Shown one piece after another: positions 24,702-32,699 of a stretch of DNA of 64,000 bases. Where the stretch lies: assembly GCA_963169665.1 (NCBI GenBank), contig CAUJET010000205.1:17899-81898 (forward strand), in the 5' to 3' direction. Both the position numbers and the translations under genes were made by a program. Under the pieces are notes generated by a model that did no database searches, had not been told where the DNA came from, and saw only the letters and a list, made by a program, of their open reading frames with translations. Within the stretch, counting starts at the first letter, position 1, and the number at the start of each line of letters is the position of its first letter. This DNA comes from Actinomycetota bacterium (GTDB taxonomy: Bacteria > Actinomycetota > Acidimicrobiia > Acidimicrobiales > Ilumatobacteraceae).

Positions 24702-25367
24702 TCAGGCACCGTCGCCGGGGGTGACGAGGCCCGACTCGTAGGCCACGACCACCACCTGCACCCGATCGCGCAGGTCGAGCTTCGCGAGGATGCGACCCAC
24801 GTGCGTCTTCACCGTCGCCTCGCCGAGGTACAGCGCTTCGGCGATCTCCGCGTTCGACATGCCCTTGGCGACGAGCCGCATCACGTCGAGCTCGCGCTCG
24901 GTGAGGTCGTCGAAGCCGGCCAGCGTCGCGGACGGGTCGACCGCCGGGCGCCGGGCCACCTCCTCGATCAGCAGTCGGGTGACCGACGGGGCGAGCAGGG
25001 CATCGCCGCGGGCCACGACGCGCACCGCTTCGATGAGCTGCTCGGCCGGCGCGTCCTTCAGCATGAAGCCGCTGGCGCCGGCGCGCAGGGCCGCGTACAC
25101 GTAGTCGTCGAGGTCGAACGTGGTGAGGATCAGCACCCGTGGCGGTGCGGTCGCCGCCGTGATGAGCGCGGTCGCCTCGATGCCGTCCATGTGCGGCATG
25201 CGCACGTCCATCAACACGACGTGCGGGTCGCAGCGTCCGGCCAGCTCGACCGCGGCGCGGCCGTCGGCTGCCTCGCCGACGACGGTGATGTCGGGTTCGC
25301 TCTCGACGATCATGCGGAACCCGGCGCGCACCATCGCCTGATCGTCGACGAGCATCACGCGGATCAT
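24702..25367 (-). CDS. Response regulator, NarL/LuxR family
   Basis: A 221-residue two-domain regulator. The receiver domain shows Asp8/Asp9 (MLVDDQAMVRAG), phospho-acceptor Asp54 (VVLMDVRMPHMDG), the Thr of ILTTFD and Lys of FMLKDAPAEQL. The LuxR-type helix-turn-helix follows at about residues 150-215 (LTERELDVMRLVAKGMSNAEI, shown here as two shorter overlapping pieces LTERELDVMRLVAKG and KGMSNAEIAEALYLG). ATG 25367 overlaps the stop of the kinase gene (ATGA). It sits directly upstream of the MacB-like transporter genes on the same strand, the classical arrangement for a sensor system controlling a drug or peptide exporter. Confidence 0.94.
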   Translation of the reverse strand: MIRVMLVDDQAMVRAGFRMIVESEPDITVVGEAADGRAAVELAGRCDPHVVLMDVRMPHMDGIEATALITAATAPPRVLILTTFDLDDYVYAALRAGASGFMLKDAPAEQLIEAVRVVARGDALLAPSVTRLLIEEVARRPAVDPSATLAGFDDLTERELDVMRLVAKGMSNAEIAEALYLGEATVKTHVGRILAKLDLRDRVQVVVVAYESGLVTPGDGA

Positions 25368-26614
25368 GCGGCCTCCGGGAACACGGCGCGCACGCGCCAA
25401 CCGCCGCCCGACCGCGGGCCTGCCTCGAAGGTGCCTCCGAACATGCCCACACGTTCGCGCATCCCGATGATGCCGAAACCCGGATCGTGGGTGAGCGTGC
25501 TCGCACCACGCCCGTCGTCCTCCACCGTCACGGTCAACCGGCCGTCGGCCCGCTGGACGGCGACGGCGACGCGGTCGACGCGGCCCGCATGGCGACGGAC
25601 GTTGGTGAGGGCTTCCTGCACCACGCGGTAGGCGGACAGCTCGACCGCCGCCGGCACGCCGTCGAGGTCGCCGTCGGTGTGCAGCTCGATCGGCAGGTCG
25701 GACGCCGCCGCCACGAGCTCACCGAGCGCGGACAGCGAGGGCTGCGGGGCGAGATCGGCGCCACTGTCGCCGTCACCGCGGTCACCGCGATCGCTGCGCA
25801 GCACGCCGAGGATGCGGCGCATCTCGCTCATCGCCTCGCGCCCGGTCGACTCGATGTTCTCCAGTGCACCGATCGCCTGGTCGGGGTGGGCTCGCACCTG
25901 CCGCCGTGCCGCGCCGGCCTGGATGATCATCACGCTCAGGCTGTGGGCGACGACGTCGTGCATCTCACGGGCGATGCGAGTGCGCTCCTGCTGCACCTGC
26001 TGCACGGCCAGCAGCTCGCGTTCGCGTTCGGCCCGCTCGGCGCGCTCGACCAGTTCGTCGGCACGTTCGCGACGTCGGCGCATGTTGTCGCCGAGCAGCA
26101 TCGCCCCGATGTACAGCACCGTCGTGCTGATGAGTGCCTCGACCTCCACCCCGTCGACCACCACGCCCACGCCGACGAAGCCGACCAGGCAGGCGAAGGT
26201 GAGCGTGCCCGACACGACCAGGCGCCGCCCTGCCACGTACGCACCGAGCGAGTAGGCCGCCATCAGGATGTTGAGGAAGCCGGCGCCGATCATCTCCGAC
26301 GCCTGCAGGATGCACTCGGGCACGCTGACGGCCACCAGCACGGCCACCGGCCACCGTCGCCGCCACGCGAGCGGCACGGTCGAGGCGAGCACGAGGACCG
26401 GCGACCACCAGGTGGGTTCGGTGATCTCCGTGTCGACGGTGTCGGTGATGAGCGCGTGAGCGCCCAGTGCCAGGACGGTGACGAACCCGGCCAGCATCGC
26501 ATCGGCGGCCCGGGGATGGCTGCGCAGCCAGAGCACCGGCCGTGGGCGTCGGCGGCCGCGGGTGGCCGCGTCCGCAGGGCGCGTCGGTGCTGGCGGCGGT
26601 CCTGCGGAGCTCAC
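25364..26614 (-). CDS. Sensor histidine kinase, DesK type
   Basis: A 416-residue membrane kinase. After a Pro/Arg-rich N-terminus, four or five hydrophobic segments (about residues 38-175) precede a coiled linker rich in Arg/Glu. The HisKA_3 H-box RIAREMHDVVAHSLSVMII has the phospho-acceptor near His219; the HATPase domain has YRVVQEALTNVRRH and FGIIGMRERVGMFGG. The start is ambiguous: GTG 26614 is 8 nt after TAGGTT, matching the leaderless pattern, and GTG 26620 is two codons upstream in the same frame. It pairs with the response regulator downstream through a 4-nt overlap and diverges from the cyclase operon. Confidence 0.92.
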   Translation of the reverse strand: MSSAGPPPAPTRPADAATRGRRRPRPVLWLRSHPRAADAMLAGFVTVLALGAHALITDTVDTEITEPTWWSPVLVLASTVPLAWRRRWPVAVLVAVSVPECILQASEMIGAGFLNILMAAYSLGAYVAGRRLVVSGTLTFACLVGFVGVGVVVDGVEVEALISTTVLYIGAMLLGDNMRRRRERADELVERAERAERERELLAVQQVQQERTRIAREMHDVVAHSLSVMIIQAGAARRQVRAHPDQAIGALENIESTGREAMSEMRRILGVLRSDRGDRGDGDSGADLAPQPSLSALGELVAAASDLPIELHTDGDLDGVPAAVELSAYRVVQEALTNVRRHAGRVDRVAVAVQRADGRLTVTVEDDGRGASTLTHDPGFGIIGMRERVGMFGGTFEAGPRSGGGWRVRAVFPEAA

Positions 26615-26622
26615 GAGCACGG

Positions 26623-26679
26623 AACCTACCCTCGGCCTGCGGAAACGTCGTCCCTCTCCAGGTGGATGTGCCGTACGCT
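26623..26679. promoter_or_regulatory. Divergent leaderless promoters
   Basis: On the minus strand TAGGTT (26623-26628) ends 8 nt before GTG 26614. On the plus strand TACGCT (26674-26679) ends 6 nt before GTG 26686, which directly precedes ATG 26689. The two -10 boxes are 45 bp apart, so upstream elements must overlap. Confidence 0.5.
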
Positions 26680-26688
26680 TCGGGAGTG

Positions 26689-29600
26689 ATGCTCTGCCCC
26701 TCGTGCGCAGCGCCCCTGGCCCCGGGAGCGCGCTTCTGCTCCTCCTGCGGCCACGCCGTCGCGGCAGGTCAGGCCGAGGAACGACGCATCGTCACCGTCC
26801 TGTTCGGCGATGTCGTCGGCTTCACCTCCCTCGCCGAGCACCTCGACCCCGAGCAGGTGAAGCGGCTCATCGACGGCGTGTTCGAGCGCCTGGTCGACGA
26901 CGTCACCGCGTTCGGCGGGCGGGTCGACAAGCTGCTCGGCGACGGCATCCTCGCCCTGTTCGGCGCCCCGGTCGCCCACGAGGACGACGCCGAGCGCGCC
27001 GTGCGGTCGGCACTGCGCATGCAGGAGACCATCGATCGCTACGTCGAGGACGAGAGTCCTGCACACTCGCTCAAGCTCCGCATCGGCATCAACACCGGTG
27101 AGGTGCTCGTCGGCACGCTGGCCGGCACCGACTACACGGCGATGGGCGATGTGGTGAACACGGCGTCTCGTCTGCAGGCCGAGTCGCCGCCCGGGGGTGT
27201 GCTCGTCGGCGAGGCCACCTACGCGCTCACCAATGACGTCATCGAGTACGGCCCGCCCACCGAGCTGCAGCCGCGCGGTCGCGAGCAGTCGATCACCACC
27301 TGGCTGGCGCGCGGCACCCTCACCGCCCCCGGCGCCCGCGTGCGGCGCACCGACCTCCGCCTCGTCGGCCGCGACCCCGAGCTCACCCTCGCCCGTGCCG
27401 CACTGAAGCTCGGCATCGACGAGCACCGCACCCTGCTGCTCAACGTCGTGGGCGAGAGTGGCGTCGGCAAGAGCCGGCTCATCGACGAACTGCTCGACAC
27501 CCTCGACGAGATCGGGGCCAGCTCGGCGGCCGTGCTCGAAGGCGTGTGCGCGCCCTATGGCGAGTCGAACGTCTGGTCACCCATCGCCTCGGCGATCGCG
27601 GGGCACCTCGGCTTCGATCCAGCGCTCGGTCTCGACGAGCTGCGCGAACGTGCGCTCGGCAAGGCGGCGAAGCTGCTCGCCACCGACGGCATCACCCCCG
27701 AGGTGGAGCGCGCGGTCGAGGCGTTCCTGCACCTGCTCGGCCACGAGTCGGCGCTCGACGCGCTCGACGGCACCGTGCGCCGCGACGCGGTCCACCGGGC
27801 GATCACGCGGGTCATCGAGATGCGCGCCGCCAAGGGCCCGCTCGTGCTGTGGATCGACGACCTCCACTGGGCCGATCAGGTCGTGGTCGATCTGCTCGAG
27901 CACCTCGTCGGCGCCGTGCAGCGCCTGCCGTTCGTGCTCATCACCTCGATGCGGCCGGGCGGCGACGTGCCGTGGCCGCCGTCCACCGATCGCACCACGG
28001 TGTTGTCGCTCACCGTGCAGCCGCTCGCGCGCGCCGACAGCGACGAGCTCGCGATCGAACTGCTCGGTCAGCTCACCGGTGCGGTCAACGACGGCCACAC
28101 CGGGGAGACGATCATCCCCGACCAGAAGCTGCTCGGCGCGCTGTTCGACCGCAGTGGCGGCAACCCGCTGTTCTTGCAGCAGTTGGCCGGGGTGGTGGCC
28201 GAAGAGGGTCCGTCGAGCGAGCTGCCCGACTCGCTGCGCGCGCTCATCGCGGCCCGGCTCGACCAGCTGAACGTCACCGAGCGCCAGGTGCTCGACAACG
28301 CCGCCACCCTCGGGCTGTCGGGCACCCTCATGTCGCTCGAGCGGTTCGCCGCGGCCATCAACCAGCCGTTCGATCGCCTCACCGTGTCGGCCCTCGACGC
28401 CAAGGGGTTCCTCGTGGTCGAGGGGCAGCGGTGGCGGTTCCGCAGCGACTCCGTGCGCGAGACCACCTACCAGACGCTCACCAAGGCGTCGCGGGCCCAA
28501 CGCCATGCCGGTGTCGCTGCCACCCTCGCGGCCTACGCACCGACGGCCATCGACGACCTGGCCCATCACGCTGCCACCGCGGCCGAGCTGGTGGGCGAGC
28601 TCGGACAGGTCGAGAAGGTGCCGCCCACCATCCGTACCGACGCCGTGCGCGCCCTGTCGATCGCCGCACGTCGCGCCCGCGACAGCGGCAGCCACCGCCT
28701 GTCCGTCCGCCACGCGACGCGGGCCATCGCGCTCATGAACGGGCATCCGTCCGAACAGGCCGATCGGATCGCGCTGATGCTCGTCCGCTGCGCCGGTCTC
28801 ATCGAGACTCGCGACTGGGCCGTGGCGCGCACCGATCTGGCCGCCCTGCTCGCCGATGCGACGGCGCGCAAGGACGCCGCGGTCGAGGGCGAGGCCCGTC
28901 GCCTGCTCGGCTCGCTCCACCACCTGCAGGGTGATCCGGTCGGTGCCCGCGCCGAACTCGGCCGCAGCGTCGACCTCCTCCGTGCCGCCGGTTCGCCGAC
29001 GCTGCTCGCCGACGCGCTGCGTCAACGCGGGTTCATCGAACTGTTCGGTGGCTCGCTGTCGGATGCCGAGTGGCACTTCGGCGAGGCAGAAGCGGTCTAC
29101 CGCGAGCTCGGTGACGAGCGCGGCCTCGCCTACATCGAGCAGCACCGCGCCTGGTTGTCGTTCCTGTCGGGCGACCTCGACCTGGCCGACGAACGACTGC
29201 ACCGGGCCGCCGAGACGCACAGCCGGCTCGGCGACCGCAACGGCGTGGGCTGGGCCTTCGGGCTGCTCGCCTTCGTGCGGTTCTTCCAGCGCCGGTTCGT
29301 GGAGGCGGAGGACCTCGCGAGCGTCGTGCAGGCCGAGGCGCTCGAGCGGGGCGACGACTGGGCCGCAGCGATGATGCAGACGCTGATGGCCGACCTGCGC
29401 CTGTGGCACGGCCGGCTCGACGAGGCGATGTCCAACGCCGAACAGGCGCGCACACGCTTCCGCCGTCTCGGCGACAAGTTCGGCATGGTGCAGGCGCTGT
29501 CCGCACTGGTGCGCACGCAGGTGGCCCTCGGCCGCTCGGCCGGCGCCCAGCGCACGACCGAGGAGCTGCTCTCGCTCGCCGAGGGGTCGCCCGCCGGTCC

Positions 29601-30180
29601 GGTGCCGTTGCTCGCCGTGGCGGGTGCGGCGATGCACCGCGGCGACGCCAAGGTGGCGCTGTCGATGGTGGCGCGGGCCGAGGAGCAGATGCTCGAGCGC
29701 ACCTCCGGCACGTTCGAGCTGTCCGTCCTCCACGCCATCGCCGCCGCACAGAGCGGTTCGCTCGACGAGGCCCTCGCCGCGCTCGACGACGTGCCGCCCG
29801 CGGCGCTCGACCATCCGTTCGCCCGGACGGCCGCCGCGCTCGTGGCGTCGCTCACTGGTGACGCCGCCGGAGCGGTACGCGATGCTGATCTCGTGGCCAC
29901 CACCCAGGGTTCCACCTATCTCGATCGGGCGATCGCCGCTGTCGCCGCTGCCGGTGCACACGCGGAGATGTCCGAGCGCGAGTCGGCTCGGGACGTGCTC
30001 GACGTGGCGCTGCAGGAGTGCCTCGTCGTCGGTGACGTCGTCGCCATCGCACTGCTCCAACGCACGTACGCCCACGTCGTCGGTGCCGACCACGCGTCCG
30101 GTGGAGGCGACGCCTCGGTGCTCGGCGAGGGCTGGCTCCACGTGATCGAGCAGCTGCCCACGCCGGAACACGCGGCATGA
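26689..30180 (+). CDS. Class III adenylyl cyclase with zinc ribbon, AAA ATPase and TPR region
   Basis: A 1163-residue multidomain signalling protein. Residues 3-21 form a zinc ribbon (CPSC ... CSSCG). The cyclase domain (about 33-195) has both metal Asp residues (Asp41 in FGDVVGF, Asp85 in LLGDGI), the adenine-selecting Lys81 and Asp154 (YTAMGDVVNTASR), and transition-state Asn157 and Arg161, so it should make cAMP. An AAA/STAND ATPase follows, with Walker A GESGVGKSR (255-263) and Walker B LVLWIDDLHWAD (near 386-397). The last 500 or so residues are TPR-like helical repeats. ATG 26689 or the adjacent GTG 26686 is the start. Its stop overlaps the next gene. The input signal is unknown. Confidence 0.92.
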   Translation: MLCPSCAAPLAPGARFCSSCGHAVAAGQAEERRIVTVLFGDVVGFTSLAEHLDPEQVKRLIDGVFERLVDDVTAFGGRVDKLLGDGILALFGAPVAHEDDAERAVRSALRMQETIDRYVEDESPAHSLKLRIGINTGEVLVGTLAGTDYTAMGDVVNTASRLQAESPPGGVLVGEATYALTNDVIEYGPPTELQPRGREQSITTWLARGTLTAPGARVRRTDLRLVGRDPELTLARAALKLGIDEHRTLLLNVVGESGVGKSRLIDELLDTLDEIGASSAAVLEGVCAPYGESNVWSPIASAIAGHLGFDPALGLDELRERALGKAAKLLATDGITPEVERAVEAFLHLLGHESALDALDGTVRRDAVHRAITRVIEMRAAKGPLVLWIDDLHWADQVVVDLLEHLVGAVQRLPFVLITSMRPGGDVPWPPSTDRTTVLSLTVQPLARADSDELAIELLGQLTGAVNDGHTGETIIPDQKLLGALFDRSGGNPLFLQQLAGVVAEEGPSSELPDSLRALIAARLDQLNVTERQVLDNAATLGLSGTLMSLERFAAAINQPFDRLTVSALDAKGFLVVEGQRWRFRSDSVRETTYQTLTKASRAQRHAGVAATLAAYAPTAIDDLAHHAATAAELVGELGQVEKVPPTIRTDAVRALSIAARRARDSGSHRLSVRHATRAIALMNGHPSEQADRIALMLVRCAGLIETRDWAVARTDLAALLADATARKDAAVEGEARRLLGSLHHLQGDPVGARAELGRSVDLLRAAGSPTLLADALRQRGFIELFGGSLSDAEWHFGEAEAVYRELGDERGLAYIEQHRAWLSFLSGDLDLADERLHRAAETHSRLGDRNGVGWAFGLLAFVRFFQRRFVEAEDLASVVQAEALERGDDWAAAMMQTLMADLRLWHGRLDEAMSNAEQARTRFRRLGDKFGMVQALSALVRTQVALGRSAGAQRTTEELLSLAEGSPAGPVPLLAVAGAAMHRGDAKVALSMVARAEEQMLERTSGTFELSVLHAIAAAQSGSLDEALAALDDVPPAALDHPFARTAAALVASLTGDAAGAVRDADLVATTQGSTYLDRAIAAVAAAGAHAEMSERESARDVLDVALQECLVVGDVVAIALLQRTYAHVVGADHASGGGDASVLGEGWLHVIEQLPTPEHAA

Positions 30181-30620
30181 CCAGCTGGCTCGGTGGTCAC
30201 GACGACGAGGCGACGTTGCTCGCCGTGCGCACCGGGCTCGCCGATCAGCTCGCTCAGCTCCGCGGCGACACCGCCCAGGCGTGCCCCGGGCGCAGCGCAG
30301 CGCTGATCGAGGCGCGCATCGGCCAGATGATCACCGGTGTGGGTTCGCTGGCGGTCTTCGGCCCGCTCGATGCCGCTGAGGAGACGGTCGTCGCCGTTGC
30401 CGAACAGTTCGCCCTCGACGTGCACGGCATCGACGACGCGCTGATGGCACGGCTGGGCGAGCACTACGCCCCGGCCGAGCAGGTCGCGATCATGTTCCGC
30501 ATGGCCTTCGCCGACGGGTTCACCAAGCTGCGCCGCGTGCTCGACGTGCCCGCGGCACCCACGCCCGGCGACGCGACCACGACCGCCGCCACCACCACCA
30601 CGACCGGAGAGGGAGCCTGA
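30177..30620 (+). CDS. CMD/AhpD-like helical protein lacking the CxxC motif
   Basis: A 147-residue protein. The central helices (EARIGQMITGVG, then EETVVAVAEQFALDVHGIDDALM and EQVAIMFRMAFADGFTKLRRVLDV) follow the carboxymuconolactone decarboxylase/AhpD fold, but no CxxC is present; the single Cys (ACPGR) lies earlier. The C-terminus is a short Ala/Thr/Pro tail. It starts inside the end of the cyclase gene (ATGA) and ends inside the start of the peroxidase-like gene (TGATG), so all three are coupled. A non-catalytic partner of the following CMD selenoprotein in a heteromer is a reasonable inference; the fold call itself is moderate. Confidence 0.7.
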   Translation: MTSWLGGHDDEATLLAVRTGLADQLAQLRGDTAQACPGRSAALIEARIGQMITGVGSLAVFGPLDAAEETVVAVAEQFALDVHGIDDALMARLGEHYAPAEQVAIMFRMAFADGFTKLRRVLDVPAAPTPGDATTTAATTTTTGEGA

Positions 30621-31135
30621 TGTCCACCGTGCCCCGACTGCCCAGCGCCGTGCCCGACCAGGCGGCCAACTTCGGCACGATCCTGGCCCACCATCCCGAG
30701 CTCGCCCGTGCCTTCGGCACCACCTACGCGACGTTCTGGTCGCACGGGGTGCTCGACCATCCCACCAAGGAAGCGGTCCGGATCCGCAACGCCCGCATCA
30801 CCGACTGCGGGTATTGACGCAACGTCCGCTTCGCGGTCGCGAAGCAGCAGGGCCTCGATGAGACGCTCGTCGAACAGATCGACGACGACCATGCGTCGTC
30901 CTCGTTGTCACCGCGCTACAAGCTCGCCCTCCGGTTCGCCGACTCGTTCCTCGGTGCGGGCGGCCCGCCGCCGGCCGACGTGCAGGCGGCCTTGCTCGAG
31001 GAGTTCACCGAGGCCGAACTGGTCGAGATGGGCATCGGCCTGGCGCTGTTCCACGGGGTGTCGAAGATGCTGATCGCGCTCGGGTGCGAGCCCGAGGAGA
31101 TGGACATCACCGAGTCGCGCACACCGGGCAGCTGA
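30620..31135 (+). CDS. Probable selenoprotein: CMD/AhpD-family peroxidase with CxxU
   Basis: A 171-residue carboxymuconolactone decarboxylase/AhpD-family protein, interrupted by an in-frame TGA at 30815-30817 (codon 66) exactly where the second Cys of CxxC belongs: TDCGY-U-RNVRFAVAKQQG. The frame stays open to TGA at 31133 with clear CMD homology (LSPRYKLALRFADSFLG, ELVEMGIGLALFHGVSKML). In M. tuberculosis AhpD the catalytic Cys133 lies 15 residues after Glu118; here U66 lies 15 after Glu51. A hairpin suited to a SECIS element follows the TGA. Expected role: peroxide or disulfide reduction. ATG 30620 overlaps the preceding stop and follows GGAGAGGGAG. A point nonsense mutation is the alternative. 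Confidence 0.82.
30828..30845 (+). promoter_or_regulatory. SECIS-like hairpin of the CMD selenoprotein
   Basis: GCTTCGC (30828-30834), loop GGTC (30835-30838), GCGAAGC (30839-30845): a perfect 7-bp stem. The first loop G is 18 nt after the TGA. Bacterial SECIS elements are hairpins just downstream of UGA with a G at the start of a small apical loop, so position and loop both fit. Confidence 0.72.
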
Positions 31136-31153
31136 GGGACCAGCCCGCGTCGC

Positions 31154-31717
31154 TCAGACGTGGAACGTGAGCGCCGGTGCCGGCCGCTCCGGCGCAGCGA
31201 CCTCGCTGCTGGCCCAGCCGAGGTAGATCAGCGCGGTCACGTGGGTGCCCGGCTCCCACCCGACGAGCTCGGCGACCACGTCGTTCGCGCCCTTCGGGCA
31301 CGAGCCCCAGTAGGTGGCGAGGCCGGCTGCGGTGGCCGCGAGCAGCAGGTTCTGGATGCCGGCCGCGACCGCGTCGCGGTTCTCGGCGGTGCGCAGCGGC
31401 GAGTCGCCCGATGCCGTGCCGACCACGAGGGTGGCCGGGGTGCGCAGGTACTTGCCGCGTGCCTTCGACACCTTCTCCGGCGGGTCGCCATGGGCGTCCA
31501 TCGCGTCGGCGATCGCGTTGCCGAGCCGACCCCGCGCGTCGCCCTCGAGCAGTGCGAAGCGCCAGGGCCAGGTGCGCTTGTGGTTGGGCGCCCAGGTGGC
31601 GAGCTCGCAGAGCCGGGTGACGAGATCGTGCGGCACGGGGCGGGACTGGTCGACGAGCATGCTCGTCCGACGCGCCCGGATCAGCGGGTCGAGGGCGTCC
31701 AACGCAACGAGTTCCAT
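31154..31717 (-). CDS. Nitroreductase-family oxidoreductase
   Basis: A 187-residue FMN-dependent nitroreductase of the short class. N-terminal IRARRTSMLVDQSRPVP and the FMN-contact segment TWAPNHKRTWPWRFALLEG (about residues 41-59) are typical of the YdjA-like subgroup, followed by DAVAAGIQNLLLAATAAGL and YWGSCPKG. It would reduce nitroaromatics, quinones or related compounds using NAD(P)H. It converges on the CMD selenoprotein operon with only 18 bp between stops. A TAGCCT box (31724-31729, minus strand) ends 6 nt before ATG 31717, another leaderless arrangement. The natural substrate is unknown. Confidence 0.9.
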   Translation of the reverse strand: MELVALDALDPLIRARRTSMLVDQSRPVPHDLVTRLCELATWAPNHKRTWPWRFALLEGDARGRLGNAIADAMDAHGDPPEKVSKARGKYLRTPATLVVGTASGDSPLRTAENRDAVAAGIQNLLLAATAAGLATYWGSCPKGANDVVAELVGWEPGTHVTALIYLGWASSEVAAPERPAPALTFHV

Positions 31718-31738
31718 GCCCCGAGGCTACGGGCCACC

Positions 31739-31840
31739 CACCCGAGTGCCAGCCGTACACCCGAGTGCGAGCCGTCCAGCGGAGTGCCAGCAGCCCATCC
31801 GAGGGATCGGGGCACCCCCGGGGGTGCCTCTGGCACTCGG
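31739..31840. repeat. Intergenic CACCCGAGTGCCAGCCG repeats with central palindrome
   Basis: Three degenerate direct copies (31739-31755, 31756-31774, 31775-31793) are followed by an inverted copy (about 31830-31848). In between lies the perfect 18-bp palindrome at 31811-31828 (GGCACCCC CGGGGTGCC-like core). The same core, in the opposite orientation, recurs at 35082-35153. The element lies upstream of the nitroreductase gene and downstream of the hydrolase gene, where it may act as a terminator. Confidence 0.75.
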
Positions 31841-31858
31841 ATGGACGGCCGCCCGCCG

Positions 31859-32698
31859 TCAGAGGCTGCGGATGAAGCCGCTGACCTCGTCGACCCACCG
31901 GCGCCACAGCTGCGGCGGGTAGTCGTGGCCCATGCCGTCGATCAGCACGAACCTCGCCCCGGGGATCAGTTCGGCGGTGCGCTCGCCGCCGCTCGGGGTG
32001 ATGAGGGTGTCCGCGCTGCCGTGCATCACCAGCGTGGGCACCGTCACCTCGCGCAGCAGGTGCGCCCGCGGGGCCGATGCCCGGATCGCGAAGAACTGGC
32101 GGGTGGTGCCGTCGGGGGTGAACGCCCGGTCGAACGAGCGCTCGGCATCGGCGCGCAGCCGGTCCTCGTCGAAGAACTCGGGGCTGCCCCAGATGCGCAG
32201 GCCGTCGATCCAGCGCTGCACATGGCTCTCGCGGTCGGTGGCCGGTGGTGCCGTCAGCTGTGCGAACGCCTCGGGTGGGCTCTGGCCGAACTCGGGCTCG
32301 CCGGTGGCCGACATCACCGACGTCATCGACAGCAGCCGATGCGGATGCTCGACCGCCAGCGTCTGCACGATCATGCCGCCCATCGACAGACCCATCACGT
32401 GGGCGCGCTCGATGCCCTCGGCGTCGAGGACCGCGATCGCGTCGGCCGCCATGTCGCCGAGCAGGTAGGCGTTGCCCGCCTCGCCCACCGGCGCGCCGGC
32501 GAACGAGGTGGACAGGCCCACGTCACGGTTGTCGAAGCGGATGACGAAGAGGCCCTCGGCGGCGAACATGTCGCACCAGGCATCCTGGTAGTTCGAGCTC
32601 TGGCTCCCGAGACCGTTGACCATCAGCAGCGTCGGATCGCTGCGGTCGCCGAAGGTCTCGTACCAGAGCTCGCACTCGCCGTTGCGGGCCCAGGTCAC
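31859..32698 (-). CDS. Alpha/beta-hydrolase
   Basis: A 279-residue alpha/beta-hydrolase. The nucleophile elbow is VMGLSMGGMI (Ser near residue 106), the acid is in HGSADTLI and the His in DGMGHDYP. The oxyanion region LMVNGLGSQSSNYQDAWCD resembles actinobacterial hydrolases often annotated as daunorubicin- or rhodomycin-methylesterase-like (RFDNRDVGLSTSF). No signal peptide is present, so it is cytoplasmic. The GTG start lies one base after the stop of the acyl-CoA ligase gene, so the two are co-transcribed. A thioesterase or ester hydrolase acting on a product of that ligase is a plausible inference. Confidence 0.88.
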   Translation of the reverse strand: MTWARNGECELWYETFGDRSDPTLLMVNGLGSQSSNYQDAWCDMFAAEGLFVIRFDNRDVGLSTSFAGAPVGEAGNAYLLGDMAADAIAVLDAEGIERAHVMGLSMGGMIVQTLAVEHPHRLLSMTSVMSATGEPEFGQSPPEAFAQLTAPPATDRESHVQRWIDGLRIWGSPEFFDEDRLRADAERSFDRAFTPDGTTRQFFAIRASAPRAHLLREVTVPTLVMHGSADTLITPSGGERTAELIPGARFVLIDGMGHDYPPQLWRRWVDEVSGFIRSL

Positions 32699-32699
32699 G

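Noticed and set aside
30620..30817. Reading the CMD gene as a 65-codon ORF or a pseudogene broken by a nonsense mutation
   Set aside because: The TGA sits precisely on the catalytic residue, the downstream frame is intact and conserved, a suitable hairpin follows, and a second gene in the window shows the same combination.
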